Shown: positions 15,965-24,555, counted from the first letter of the stretch. The stretch is DNA of 47,462 nucleotides from CAYJXA01 sp964404595 (GCA_964404595.1 CAYOKQ010000002.1:1-47462); one strand, 5' to 3'. Made by a program: numbers and translations. The notes: generated by a model from the sequence alone, not told the origin.

Positions 15965-16234
15965 ATGGCAATTCTTACGACTGATACTGCGCAAATCACT
16001 GTCAAAGATGGTGAAAGTATTATTGCTGCCTGTGAGCAGCTGGGAATCCCCTTTGGCTGCAAAGATGGCAGCTGTGGTACTTGTTTGATCAAGGTTATCG
16101 AGGGCATGGAAAATTTATCGGCGAGGGCAGACGCGGAGCAGGCGGAAATTCCTCTGGCCAAAGATCAACGATTGGCATGTCAATGTAAATTGTTGAAAGG
16201 AACGGTGAAAGTTAAAGGGGAATTTAATTTCTAA
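15965..16234 (+). CDS. 2Fe-2S ferredoxin
   Basis: 89 residues, the usual plant-type ferredoxin length. The cluster ligands are in GCKDGSCGTC (Cys-x4-Cys-x2-Cys) with the fourth Cys in LACQCKL; a second Cys two residues away gives a choice of ligand. The fold has the standard start MAILTTDTAQITVKDGE and an Arg/Ala-rich loop. It transfers single electrons. Its partner is unknown, but the divergent radical SAM protein is a plausible recipient, since such enzymes need reduced electron donors. It follows the coiled-coil gene by one base. Confidence 0.9.
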   Translation: MAILTTDTAQITVKDGESIIAACEQLGIPFGCKDGSCGTCLIKVIEGMENLSARADAEQAEIPLAKDQRLACQCKLLKGTVKVKGEFNF

Positions 16235-16236
16235 TT

Positions 16237-16596
16237 TCACACTCTCTCTTCCGTATGCAATACTACCCTCACTCTCAATGCTTCTTCAATCTGAGGTTGA
16301 TATTTATGCAGTAAATCTAACAATTGCTTCTCATGTTGCTTGTCAAAAATCCGCACAAAAATAGGGCTGGGCTGCCGAGGATTAGTGATAGCATTGCGGA
16401 AATAAAATATTTTTTTTCCAAATAGTCCTTTTTTCTTTATGGTAAAACATGGTTTGGCGGACGCAAACAGGTTTAAATCCTGGCGTATCTCTATAGAAGT
16501 TCCACTTTGCGTTTCAAATTCATGCGCCATCATCTCTAATAGTCTCAGTACTTTTTTCCCTTTTTCTTCCACTTCCTGCAATTCTTTTAAAGTCAT
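16237..16596 (-). CDS. Hypothetical protein at the end of the glycan operon
   Basis: 119 residues. The start overlaps the end of the 763-residue fusion gene by four bases (ATGA), so it is translated from the same transcript. A helical N-terminus (KELQEVEEKGKKVLRLLEMM) precedes a beta-rich centre with KKKGLFGKKIFYF, then a C-terminal helix. No Cys or His motif and no membrane helix. I do not recognise a family. Its position suggests it assists the fusion protein, but there is no direct evidence. Confidence 0.65.
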   Translation of the reverse strand: MTLKELQEVEEKGKKVLRLLEMMAHEFETQSGTSIEIRQDLNLFASAKPCFTIKKKGLFGKKIFYFRNAITNPRQPSPIFVRIFDKQHEKQLLDLLHKYQPQIEEALRVRVVLHTEERV

Positions 16597-18884
16597 ATTT
16601 TCCTCGCAATGATAATCATGAATGAGCCATTTGCATCTTCTACTTTATTAAAGTATGGGGTAAAGAGTTCTTCAATAATGGGAAGGGCCATTTGTTTCAT
16701 TGCAAGCCCTTTGCCCTTTTGTCGATAGTCCTGATATGCTTTAATTAATTCAATTGAAAAAGCCCTGGTGCCGATATCAAAGAGTTGTATCAGTTCGGGC
16801 GAAATGTAGGGAATAATTTTCACCACCTCAAATCCGGTGTTTTCTAATTCTGTTTTCCATTCCTGCGCAGTTTTCTGGGTGGCGCTGTAAACAGAACGGC
16901 CTCGGTCGTACTCGAGATATCTTGTAGCTTTGTGATGATCTCCTTCTAGCGTATATTTTCTCGCCTCATTCACGAAATATAAATTCTTTTTAAAGTTCTG
17001 GTTTGGGGTGGTCAGAACCAGTGTTCCTCTATCAAATAGCACCCGATGCACTTCTTTTAAGATGGGTGCAACTGGTTCAAAATCTTTAATGACATTCGAA
17101 TACACTGTTTTAAATCGTGGTTCTTGCCAGGGAAGATGATGGATATCTCCTTGGATAATTTCGGCATATGTGCCCAGACGGCGCGCTTTCTGCACTTGGG
17201 TTGGCTTGATATCTAATCCGCAGGAAATCTTGTCGACGCGATGGTCAAGTAGAGGAACATATGACTCATCAATAAAATCATAGATATCTTTTTGCTCCAG
17301 GGCTACGTTCTGGAAGGTATCGAATTCTCTAGAGAATTTATTTCCTTTCACGATAGAAATGTTAATCCCATCGCCGCATCCCAGATCAAGCAAAGGCTCT
17401 TGCAAGCATTTCCTGCTGGTTAAAATCTCTGCTTCAATCGTTCTCCATATGGCCGTTTCCGGGCGCAGCCAATAGGCGTTGAGATACTGCGCTAAAAAGT
17501 GGCTCGAGTGCGGAGTACTATTTTTTTTCCTTATCTTCGCCATGTTTTCTAATAGTAATGCCAGCAGGAAATTTTTTTCTTCCGACGTATATTCTGCCAA
17601 ACTCTGCACATTAATGGGGCTGACACATCTGCTGCAGAAAATGGCCGTAACCTCATTCTTTTCATGGCAGACCGAGCAGATCATAGTTAAAGAAGATGAG
17701 GTTGATTGAGGAGCCATCCCATTTGTGGCAATGATTTTACTTTCAATTTTTTTTCCAAAGAAGTTTTGAATCGAATCCACAATCGTTTCTATCTCTTCCC
17801 CACTCATTCCCGGATACAAGGGCAGCGTTATAATTCTGGAGGAAATTTCTTCTGTCTGGGGTAAATTGCCTATTTTGTAGCCATATTTATTCATATAGAG
17901 AGTCTTGAGATGAATCGGGTTATAATACACTTTGCTCATAATTCCTGCTTTTTCCAGATGTTTTTGCAGAGCATCCCGAATATCTTGCGTTGGAAGCACA
18001 ATAGTATACATCTGATAATAATGGTCTGAATGAGGGTGGGGAATTGGCACTTTTATCTGTGGAATATTTGAAATGCCGCTACTTAACGCAGATCCAGCAT
18101 CCACCCGTAATCTCATTGTCTCCTCAAAATGACGTAGCTGTGATAATCCCAGTGCTGCATTCATCGTCGGCATTCGAAGATTATATCCAACATCCGTGTA
18201 ATCATTATCTCCCGTATGAGAAAAATAATCGACGGTACTTTCCACCCGCCCATGGGAGCGCAGCAATTTCATCGTCTCGTATAATTCCTGCGAATCGGTG
18301 ATCACCGCGCCGCCTTCTCCCGTCGTAATCAATTTATTCTGGCAGAAGCTGAGGGCGGCGGCATATCCAAAGGTGCCGCATTGCTTTCCATTTTTTTTTA
18401 CACCCAATGAATGGGCATTGTCTTCCAGCAGGATAAGATTATGGCGCTGCGCTAGTTGCTGCAGTTTTTCGATATCACGTGAAACTCCACCGGCATAATG
18501 CAAGGCGACGATGGCTTTGGTATTTTGGGTAATTCTTGCCTCCACATCACTTGCATCTAATCCAAACGTTTCGGATTCGGATTCGGCAAAGATAGGAATG
18601 CCGCCTGCAGCCACGATGGCATTGGCAGTGGCTACAAAGGTGAATGACGGAACAATCACTTCTTTTCCTTTAATTTCGAGTGCCTGATACATCAATTGCA
18701 GTGCAGACGTTCCACTGTTGCAGGCAAGAGCATATTTTCTTCCGGTAAATTGAGCTAATGCTTTTTCAAATTCTTCTATTTCCGGGCCAGCGGCCCAGGA
18801 GGTTCCCCGACGCAGCACGGCATTTACTGCGTCTACATCACTGTCGTACCATTTGGTTTTAAAGAGGGGAATTTTCCAGTTCAT
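16593..18884 (-). CDS. Three-part fusion: DegT/DnrJ-type aminotransferase, zinc ribbon, SAM methyltransferase
   Basis: 763 residues in one uninterrupted frame. Residues 1 to about 375 are a PLP-dependent sugar aminotransferase of the DegT/DnrJ/EryC1/StrS family (PSFTFVATANAIVAAGG, EDNAHSLG and the PLP-Lys region FCQNKLITTGEGG near residue 184). A linker leads to a zinc ribbon with Cys at about 403, 406, 417 and 420. From about 480 to the end is a class I methyltransferase with motif I LLDLGCGDGIN near residue 500, a GLDIKPTQ acidic strand and a TTPNQNF strand. The aminotransferase would act on a keto-sugar nucleotide in nonulosonic-acid or related sugar synthesis; the methyltransferase target is unknown. 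It is preceded by two tiny genes and overlaps the 119-residue gene. Confidence 0.85.
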   Translation of the reverse strand: MNWKIPLFKTKWYDSDVDAVNAVLRRGTSWAAGPEIEEFEKALAQFTGRKYALACNSGTSALQLMYQALEIKGKEVIVPSFTFVATANAIVAAGGIPIFAESESETFGLDASDVEARITQNTKAIVALHYAGGVSRDIEKLQQLAQRHNLILLEDNAHSLGVKKNGKQCGTFGYAAALSFCQNKLITTGEGGAVITDSQELYETMKLLRSHGRVESTVDYFSHTGDNDYTDVGYNLRMPTMNAALGLSQLRHFEETMRLRVDAGSALSSGISNIPQIKVPIPHPHSDHYYQMYTIVLPTQDIRDALQKHLEKAGIMSKVYYNPIHLKTLYMNKYGYKIGNLPQTEEISSRIITLPLYPGMSGEEIETIVDSIQNFFGKKIESKIIATNGMAPQSTSSSLTMICSVCHEKNEVTAIFCSRCVSPINVQSLAEYTSEEKNFLLALLLENMAKIRKKNSTPHSSHFLAQYLNAYWLRPETAIWRTIEAEILTSRKCLQEPLLDLGCGDGINISIVKGNKFSREFDTFQNVALEQKDIYDFIDESYVPLLDHRVDKISCGLDIKPTQVQKARRLGTYAEIIQGDIHHLPWQEPRFKTVYSNVIKDFEPVAPILKEVHRVLFDRGTLVLTTPNQNFKKNLYFVNEARKYTLEGDHHKATRYLEYDRGRSVYSATQKTAQEWKTELENTGFEVVKIIPYISPELIQLFDIGTRAFSIELIKAYQDYRQKGKGLAMKQMALPIIEELFTPYFNKVEDANGSFMIIIARKI

Positions 18885-18922
18885 GGGTTCACTTTTTGAT
18901 TTGTAATTTCATTTTTGTACCC

Positions 18923-19030
18923 TTATCGAGGATGCACTTCTTTATCAAAGTATTTGTCACACATCCCATTATGCCAATCTTTATTGTGTGCAGACATATT
19001 TGCATTACATTTTTGACAATTATGTTTCAT
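18923..19030 (-). CDS. 35-residue Cys/His protein
   Basis: A 35-codon frame whose ATG comes directly after the TAG of the 50-residue gene (no gap), inside a run of cotranscribed genes. The protein has Cys at positions 5, 8 and 24 and His at 3, 15, 20 and 33, a layout that could bind a zinc ion as a mini zinc ribbon or knuckle. No family recognised. Length is at the limit of detection, but the exact abutment with the gene before and the next gene 38 bases on support a real gene. Confidence 0.5.
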   Translation of the reverse strand: MKHNCQKCNANMSAHNKDWHNGMCDKYFDKEVHPR

Positions 19031-19183
19031 CTATTCTTTTTTTGACAATTCTTTACTGTTCTCTTTCACTTCTTTCCAAACTTCGCTAAAATATTCTTCG
19101 ATTTCGCCGGCGAAGGCCTCTTCCTCTTCAGTAAAATCTTCATCATCGTCTTCTTCCCATTGTTCAGTTTTATTTTCTTCCAT
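19031..19183 (-). CDS. 50-residue highly acidic protein
   Basis: A 50-codon frame with a GGTGA ribosome-binding site at about 19191-19195, eight bases ahead of the ATG, and starting 18 bases after the acetyltransferase stop. More than a third of its residues are Glu or Asp (for example QWEEDDDEDFTEEEEAF), ending in a Lys/Glu helix. It is followed without a gap by the 35-residue Cys/His gene. It may be an adaptor or chaperone-like partner of a basic protein; function unknown. Confidence 0.55.
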   Translation of the reverse strand: MEENKTEQWEEDDDEDFTEEEEAFAGEIEEYFSEVWKEVKENSKELSKKE

Positions 19184-19201
19184 AGCCGCGTCACCTTTTT
19201 T

Positions 19202-19618
19202 TTATTTCACAGAGCCTGGTTTTCTTTTCTTCAAAAATCTTGCGGGACTTCCTACCCACACTTCATTGGCGGGAATATTTTTATTTACAAAACTCATCGC
19301 CCCCACCTGCGCATCTTCACCGATGGTGATGCCGGGCATGATCACGCAATGAGAGCCGATGGCACATCCTTTTTTGAGGATCACTTTGCCTTTTTTCTGG
19401 TCGCTGTCAGTGCGGGAATAGATGGATGTATGTGATCCGATTTTCACCCCTTCTTCGATTTCGATGCCTTCTGATGCATCTAGTAAAGTGAAAGCGCCTA
19501 TATCAGTCCATCTTCCCAATTTTAGATTTTCTTTATGTAAGACCAACCAATGATATTTCGTCAATTCTCTCTCTTTAATGTCTGGTTCTTTCCATTCTTT
19601 TGGGTCGGTGAAAGCCAT
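19202..19618 (-). CDS. Hexapeptide-repeat acyltransferase (left-handed beta helix)
   Basis: 138 residues. The region from about 35 to 125 shows the six-residue repeat of left-handed beta-helix acetyltransferases (IEIEEGVKIGSHTSI, GCAIGSHCVIMPGITIGEDA), with the usual end NKNIPANEVWVGSPARFLKK. Members transfer acetyl or other acyl groups from CoA to an amino sugar or sugar hydroxyl and work as trimers. An AAGGAG ribosome-binding site is at 19629-19634. In this operon it could N- or O-acetylate the amino sugar made by the aminotransferase. Confidence 0.88.
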   Translation of the reverse strand: MAFTDPKEWKEPDIKERELTKYHWLVLHKENLKLGRWTDIGAFTLLDASEGIEIEEGVKIGSHTSIYSRTDSDQKKGKVILKKGCAIGSHCVIMPGITIGEDAQVGAMSFVNKNIPANEVWVGSPARFLKKRKPGSVK

Positions 19619-19640
19619 TAGTCATTATCTCCTTGATCTT

Positions 19641-20579
19641 TTAATATTTTTCTGGGTGTGCGGCAATTTCCCTCGCCACTTGGGCAATGCCTTCCTCTAC
19701 AGCAACGCTTGCTCTAAATCCCAGCAATTCTGCGGCTTTGCGAGTATCTGCCTGTCTCTTGCTCACGAACACGTCCCGTTCTAGAAAAATAGGCTGTATG
19801 TCTTTCCCCAGCGCTTTAATGATAATATCTGCGAGCTGGGCGATGCTAGTGGAAATTCCTGTGCCCACGTTGAACTCCTGATTATATGCTTCACATTTCA
19901 TCGCGGCAATGTTGGCCTGCACTACGTCAGATACGTGTGTGAAATCCATGCTTTGATCTCCTTTCCCGTCGATAGTGGGCGGCTCATTATTCATAATCCG
20001 TTTAATAAAATGAGTAACGACGGTGGTATAATACGCATGTGCTGCCTGTCGCTCTCCATAAACATTAAAATACCGCAGCGAGTTATACTTAAGCCCTTTC
20101 TTGGCCAGATGCTGGAGCAAATGTTCACTAAATAGTTTCCCTGCACCATAAGGCTCGGCTGGATACAATTGGTCATCTTCGTGCATCGGCAATTTGCGGG
20201 GATTCCCATAGACGCTCGAAGAAGAAGAAAAGACGACTCGTTTCACGTTGTGCTTTAAGGCTGAATGAAAGACATTGTATGAGCCTTGAATGTTGGTATT
20301 AATACAGTCGTCAGGACTCTTAATGCTTTTTTCGATGTGAATGCCGGCGGTATGAAATACGTAATCAACTCCTTTCATGGCTTCATCGACGGCATCTTTA
20401 TTACGGATATCTCCTTCGATAAATTCTACTTTTCCCTGATCGATAAGATATTGAATGCTGGATAATTTTCCTTTGATGAGGGAATCAAGGACACGCACTT
20501 TATATCCTTTCCTGGCCAGTTCTTCCACTAAATGGCTGCCAATAAATCCTGCTCCTCCTGTCACTAAAGTTAGATTCAT
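19641..20579 (-). CDS. NAD-dependent sugar epimerase/dehydratase (extended SDR)
   Basis: 312 residues from the ATG at 20579, which overlaps the stop of the upstream gene by four bases (ATGA) and begins right at the nucleotide-binding motif TGGAGFIGSHL; a longer start at 20618 would add a non-typical extension. The Rossmann motif, SSSSSVYG, the Tyr-x3-Lys pair in YGAGK and RYFNVYGERQ identify an extended SDR acting on UDP- or similar sugar nucleotides, most like C4-epimerases and 4,6-dehydratases. The exact reaction cannot be read off. It would feed the aminotransferase and nonulosonic-acid steps encoded nearby. Confidence 0.87.
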   Translation of the reverse strand: MNLTLVTGGAGFIGSHLVEELARKGYKVRVLDSLIKGKLSSIQYLIDQGKVEFIEGDIRNKDAVDEAMKGVDYVFHTAGIHIEKSIKSPDDCINTNIQGSYNVFHSALKHNVKRVVFSSSSSVYGNPRKLPMHEDDQLYPAEPYGAGKLFSEHLLQHLAKKGLKYNSLRYFNVYGERQAAHAYYTTVVTHFIKRIMNNEPPTIDGKGDQSMDFTHVSDVVQANIAAMKCEAYNQEFNVGTGISTSIAQLADIIIKALGKDIQPIFLERDVFVSKRQADTRKAAELLGFRASVAVEEGIAQVAREIAAHPEKY

Positions 20580-21466
20580 CCGAGCATCTCCTGCATTTCT
20601 GCAAAAGCTTTTTTCCAAGGGGTCGGTTTCAATGACAATTGTTTTTGGGTATGCGCCGAATCTAAAGAGGTATTTCTCGCGCGATATGCCGGTTCCTTTA
20701 TTGCGCTTGCTGTTTTGAGCAGTGCAGGATTAAGATGAAAAAAAGTCACTATTTCTTTGGCAAAATCATGGATAGAGGCAGCTGCACTTGGCACGTGAAA
20801 TATTCCTTGGGCATCTTTAGCGATTATTTTTTCAGCCAGTGCAACCACGTCGTGCACGTAGCAGGGGCTTCGTATCATGTCAGTATAGGCAGTAAATTCT
20901 TTTCCTTCCTTCAGATTTCTGCAAATAGTGTTAAAAATATTTCCGTGCTGAAAGGCAAGCGGAATACCATACACCACACATGGCCTGAGAATGGCATAAT
21001 TAGACAATTTTACAATGGTTCTCTCGGCTTGAAGTTTCGTGTGTCCATATACATTTTGGGGTTTAGGAATCTCATTCTCGGGATGTTTTTTATTTCCATT
21101 AAATACCTGGCTGCTTGAAAAGAAGATATATTTTACAGAAGGATTTTTGTGGCAATATGCCGCGATGATAGTCGTGGGGGAGATATTGATACACGAGCAT
21201 TCTTTCGGATTTTTTTCACAAGCATCAACATGGGATGTGCCCCGAGAATAGGTGACCAAATTAATAATAATATCTGGAGAGTTCGCCGTAAGAATGGTCT
21301 GTAATTGACGGCTGTTATTTATATCTAATTTTATCCATTTACTATTTTGAATCTGGGGAAGATGGGTATGGTAGGTGGAGATAACTTCGTATTTCTTTCC
21401 CAGTGCTTGCACTAGCTTGGTGCCGATAAAACCAGATCCTCCTAATATTAATATTTTTTTACCCAT
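20576..21466 (-). CDS. SDR enzyme, dTDP-4-dehydrorhamnose-reductase-like
   Basis: 296 residues. GGSGFIGTKLVQALGKKYEV is the NAD(P)-binding start, followed by DIIINLVTYSR, SSSQVFNG and the catalytic YGHTKLQAE (Tyr-x3-Lys). The length and the INL/SS-QVF-G pattern resemble RmlD-type reductases and related sugar-nucleotide reductases or epimerases. It starts one base into the stop of the small gene at 21466-21624 and overlaps the next SDR gene by four bases, so it is firmly part of the operon. Confidence 0.83.
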   Translation of the reverse strand: MGKKILILGGSGFIGTKLVQALGKKYEVISTYHTHLPQIQNSKWIKLDINNSRQLQTILTANSPDIIINLVTYSRGTSHVDACEKNPKECSCINISPTTIIAAYCHKNPSVKYIFFSSSQVFNGNKKHPENEIPKPQNVYGHTKLQAERTIVKLSNYAILRPCVVYGIPLAFQHGNIFNTICRNLKEGKEFTAYTDMIRSPCYVHDVVALAEKIIAKDAQGIFHVPSAAASIHDFAKEIVTFFHLNPALLKTASAIKEPAYRARNTSLDSAHTQKQLSLKPTPWKKAFAEMQEMLG

Positions 21467-21624
21467 TAGACTACTCTCTCCAAAAACTCGTATGCATTCT
21501 GCCTGGCCTGTGCCGGAAAGGTATGTCCTGCCTGGAATATTTCTAATTCTAACTGTGAGGAGTCATGGTACAACCGCTTTCCCCATCGGAAAAAATCTTC
21601 TACTCTTGGGTCAGTTTTTATCAT
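21466..21624 (-). CDS. Small protein resembling the C-terminus of an alpha/beta hydrolase
   Basis: 52 residues from the ATG at 21624 (a longer in-frame extension would overlap nadE). The sequence DPRVEDFFRWGKRL, then a Glu-rich strand and AGHTFPAQARQNAYEFLE is like the last part of dienelactone-hydrolase or prolyl-oligopeptidase-type enzymes, which carry the catalytic Asp in a DxRV loop and the catalytic His in GH. The nucleophile Ser and the rest of the fold are absent, so it is either a remnant or a small protein that reuses the piece. It begins 1 base after the nadE stop and its stop overlaps the SDR gene by one base, suggesting it is still translated. Confidence 0.5.
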   Translation of the reverse strand: MIKTDPRVEDFFRWGKRLYHDSSQLELEIFQAGHTFPAQARQNAYEFLERVV

Positions 21625-21625
21625 T

Positions 21626-23221
21626 TCATTCCCTCCATCCGTTGGTAATGGGCATCCTTCTTCCCGAGCCAAAAGCCCTGGGAGTAATTCGCAGCCCTAA
21701 AGCTGCCTGCTGGCGCTTATATTCATTACGATCAACCATTTTTATAACTTTGGAAACTATGTTTTTATCGTATCCCAGCGCCACAATCTCTTCTTTGCTT
21801 TTTTCATGTTCAACATATGCCTTGAGAATGGGGTCGAGGACCGGATAGATGGGCAGCGAATCGCTGTCTTTCTGATTATCGCGCAGCTCTGCGGAAGGCT
21901 CTTTGTCAATAATTGCCTGAGGAATAATCTCTTTCCCTGCTTTCATGTTAACATGGCAGGATAATTCATACACCATCGTCTTGAACACGTCAGAAATAAC
22001 TGCTAATCCTCCGCACATATCACCGTAGAGAGTGGCATATCCTACTGACAATTCCGATTTATTGCCCGTAGCTAACACCAAATACCCGAATTTATTAGAC
22101 ATGGCCATCAATATATTTCCGCGAATCCGAGCTTGGATATTTTCTTCTGCGACATTAAAAGGGTTACCTTGGAAATGGGGGGCCAGAGTTTTTAGATAGT
22201 TATCAAAAACATCATTAATTACAATGGTATGGATTTGAATGCCTAGATTTTGCGCCAGGACATACGAATCATCTATGCTTCCTGATGAAGAAAACTTGCT
22301 GGGCATGGTAATCCCAAAGGTATTTTCTTTTCCCAGCGCATCGACGGCTATGGCGGCGGTAAGTGCAGAATCAATCCCCCCAGATAGCCCTAAGATTGCT
22401 TTGCTAAATCCATTTTTACGGCAATAATCGCGCACCCCAAGCACTAACGCCTCATAAATATCGCTCACTACTTTCTCCTGTTCTGGTATTGGCTGAGCAT
22501 CGCTATCCGGAAGAATCATAAAATCCTCTTCAAAGGCTTTTGCTTGGAAAATTTTTTCCCCCTGAGCATTAAAAAAATAACTTCTTCCATCAAAAATTAA
22601 GTCATCCTGGGCGCCTACGGCATTTACATATAATACTGGTGTTTTGTTCTCCTTCGCTCGTCTTGAAAGTAATTCTTCCCGTACTGATGCTTTTCCTGCA
22701 TGAAAAGGCGAGGCTGAAATATTAATGAGCAGGTCGGCGCCTAATTTGGCTTGCTCTTGCACCGGACCATTTTCAATCCAGATATCTTCACAAATAGTAA
22801 GCCCTATGTTGGTGCCTTTGATTGAAATAAGGCTTGCATGTGCCCCTGGCTTAAAATATCTCTTCTCATCAAAAACATCGTAATTAGGAAGATGCATCTT
22901 GTGATAGGTTTTAAGTATCTGCCCATCTTTAATCACTGCAGCAGCATTGTATAAATTTCCTAAATCTTCATCGACAAACCCCACTATGACAGAAATATTT
23001 TTGAGAAAGGAGGCAATTTTCAAGAGACATTTTTTATTTTCTTCAATCAGATTCTTTTTCAGCAATAAATCTTTAGGCGGATATCCTAACAGGCACATTT
23101 CTGGAAATACCACTAAATCTGCCTGTTGTGCCTGGGCTTTTTCAATACCCTGGACTATTTTTCGAAAATTTCCGGTGATATCTCCGACGTTCGGATTAAT
23201 CTGGGCGACAGCTATTCTCAT
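21626..23221 (-). CDS. nadE: Glutamine-hydrolysing NAD(+) synthetase
   Basis: 531 residues from the ATG at 23221, chosen over a GTG at 23239 that would run into the previous gene. Residues 1 to about 255 are the nitrilase-fold glutaminase with the Glu-Lys-Cys triad (VVFPEMCLLGYPPKDLL, KMHLPNYDVFDE and TICEDIW). Residues about 265-531 are the NAD synthetase with the ATP-binding PP-loop LGLSGGIDSAL. The enzyme converts nicotinate adenine dinucleotide to NAD using glutamine as the nitrogen source. Its presence in a sugar-nucleotide operon might reflect NAD demand by the dehydrogenase and SDR enzymes, or simply operon convenience. Confidence 0.95.
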   Translation of the reverse strand: MRIAVAQINPNVGDITGNFRKIVQGIEKAQAQQADLVVFPEMCLLGYPPKDLLLKKNLIEENKKCLLKIASFLKNISVIVGFVDEDLGNLYNAAAVIKDGQILKTYHKMHLPNYDVFDEKRYFKPGAHASLISIKGTNIGLTICEDIWIENGPVQEQAKLGADLLINISASPFHAGKASVREELLSRRAKENKTPVLYVNAVGAQDDLIFDGRSYFFNAQGEKIFQAKAFEEDFMILPDSDAQPIPEQEKVVSDIYEALVLGVRDYCRKNGFSKAILGLSGGIDSALTAAIAVDALGKENTFGITMPSKFSSSGSIDDSYVLAQNLGIQIHTIVINDVFDNYLKTLAPHFQGNPFNVAEENIQARIRGNILMAMSNKFGYLVLATGNKSELSVGYATLYGDMCGGLAVISDVFKTMVYELSCHVNMKAGKEIIPQAIIDKEPSAELRDNQKDSDSLPIYPVLDPILKAYVEHEKSKEEIVALGYDKNIVSKVIKMVDRNEYKRQQAALGLRITPRAFGSGRRMPITNGWRE

Positions 23222-23226
23222 GGTTC

Positions 23227-24555
23227 TTATCCCAACCACCGGGCGTGACCTGCCTCAAAGTACTGCATCTCTTGCGGAAAATGCACATCATTCCAGGTTC
23301 CCATGTTATCCAGAATCAGTTTGGTATTTGACAAGTGCTGCAGAAGTTCCTGCTTATGGACATAGCGATAATGCATATGCGGCGACACCACGATAATGCC
23401 ATCACGATCTTGCAGCCCTTGCGGAAAAATAAAGGATTCACAGCCGGTTAACTTAGCGATCTCTTCCGTTGAATAATAAGGGTCATGTATTTTGACATCA
23501 ATTCCTTTTTCCTTGAGTTTTTTGGCAATAGGAAGTGCGGGACTCAGGACGTGAACTTTAAGGTCACCGGTGTAGGCAATACCGAGCATGGCTACTTTCT
23601 GCACTCCCCTGGTCACAATGCTTTCCACTACTTTATCCGGCTGGGCGAAATCCGTCTTAAGAGATTCCTGCATTAATGTTAATTGTTCCGGATACTGTGC
23701 TCCTTCAAGCACATATTGGGGCGCCAAGGGAATGCAATAGCCGCCGGTTCCAAAACTAGGATGGTATTCATTGACGTTCCATTTCGTTCCTACCAGCTTG
23801 AGAATGCTGGTCATATCCATGTCGGGGTATGCCAGGGAAAGCTGATTGGCAAAAGTAATATCTAACTGCCGATAGGCATTTTCAATACTCTTTACCATAG
23901 CCGCATGCTTATGGTCATGTGCCTGCAGAATATTCTTACAAATGATGCCTAAAGTCTGTGCCATGGCCTGCGTGGTTTCTTTGGTCGTTCCACCAACTAC
24001 CCGGGGAAGAAGAGGCAGGCCTTTGTCGGCAGCGGTAAACCAATCCCGTCGTGGTGCCACTCCAAACAAAATATCTTTTCCTACCTCTAATCCATTTTTC
24101 TTGAACAGGGGAATGACGATGGTATCAGCAACTGTGGGGGTCAAGGTACTTTCGACAATTACGAGCGGCGGATAATCAGTTGGTATATTCTTGTATGTGC
24201 TTAATTTATTGATAACATCAACCAGAATTTCGTGATGCGGTTTTCCATTCCATTCGGTGGGGACAGAAATAAGGTGCACGCCAACGTCGGGAGAAATTAC
24301 TTCCTGCCAGTTGGTGGTCGCACTCATACGTTTATCTCTTGCCAGCGGACCAGTGTCAAATCCCAGCCAGAAATCCAAATTGGGAATGGTTGCTTTGCCT
24401 TGATTAACGTCATCCACACGCAATTGCAGCGGATCAGTGCCGATGCAGGTTACTCCAGCTTTGGCAAAATGAGCAATAGATGAAAAACCAATGTACCCCA
24501 AACCCCACACCGCTAATTTTTTTCGACCAGTCTTTAAATCATGCTTTAAATCCAT
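23227..24555 (-). CDS. Nucleotide-sugar dehydrogenase (UDP-glucose/UDP-ManNAc dehydrogenase family)
   Basis: 442 residues from the ATG at 24555, which has a GGTGG ribosome-binding site about five bases upstream. The NAD-binding motif is GLGYIG near residue 18; VIVESTLTP and the catalytic Cys in FGTGGYCIPLAP follow, with the Lys-Asn site VKSIENAYR between them. The family oxidises the C6 alcohol of a UDP-sugar to the acid with two NAD. The substrate is not determined: UDP-N-acetylmannosamine or UDP-glucose are the usual choices. It is the first gene of the long minus-strand operon running to 16237, and would give a uronic acid for the surface glycan. Confidence 0.88.
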   Translation of the reverse strand: MDLKHDLKTGRKKLAVWGLGYIGFSSIAHFAKAGVTCIGTDPLQLRVDDVNQGKATIPNLDFWLGFDTGPLARDKRMSATTNWQEVISPDVGVHLISVPTEWNGKPHHEILVDVINKLSTYKNIPTDYPPLVIVESTLTPTVADTIVIPLFKKNGLEVGKDILFGVAPRRDWFTAADKGLPLLPRVVGGTTKETTQAMAQTLGIICKNILQAHDHKHAAMVKSIENAYRQLDITFANQLSLAYPDMDMTSILKLVGTKWNVNEYHPSFGTGGYCIPLAPQYVLEGAQYPEQLTLMQESLKTDFAQPDKVVESIVTRGVQKVAMLGIAYTGDLKVHVLSPALPIAKKLKEKGIDVKIHDPYYSTEEIAKLTGCESFIFPQGLQDRDGIIVVSPHMHYRYVHKQELLQHLSNTKLILDNMGTWNDVHFPQEMQYFEAGHARWLG

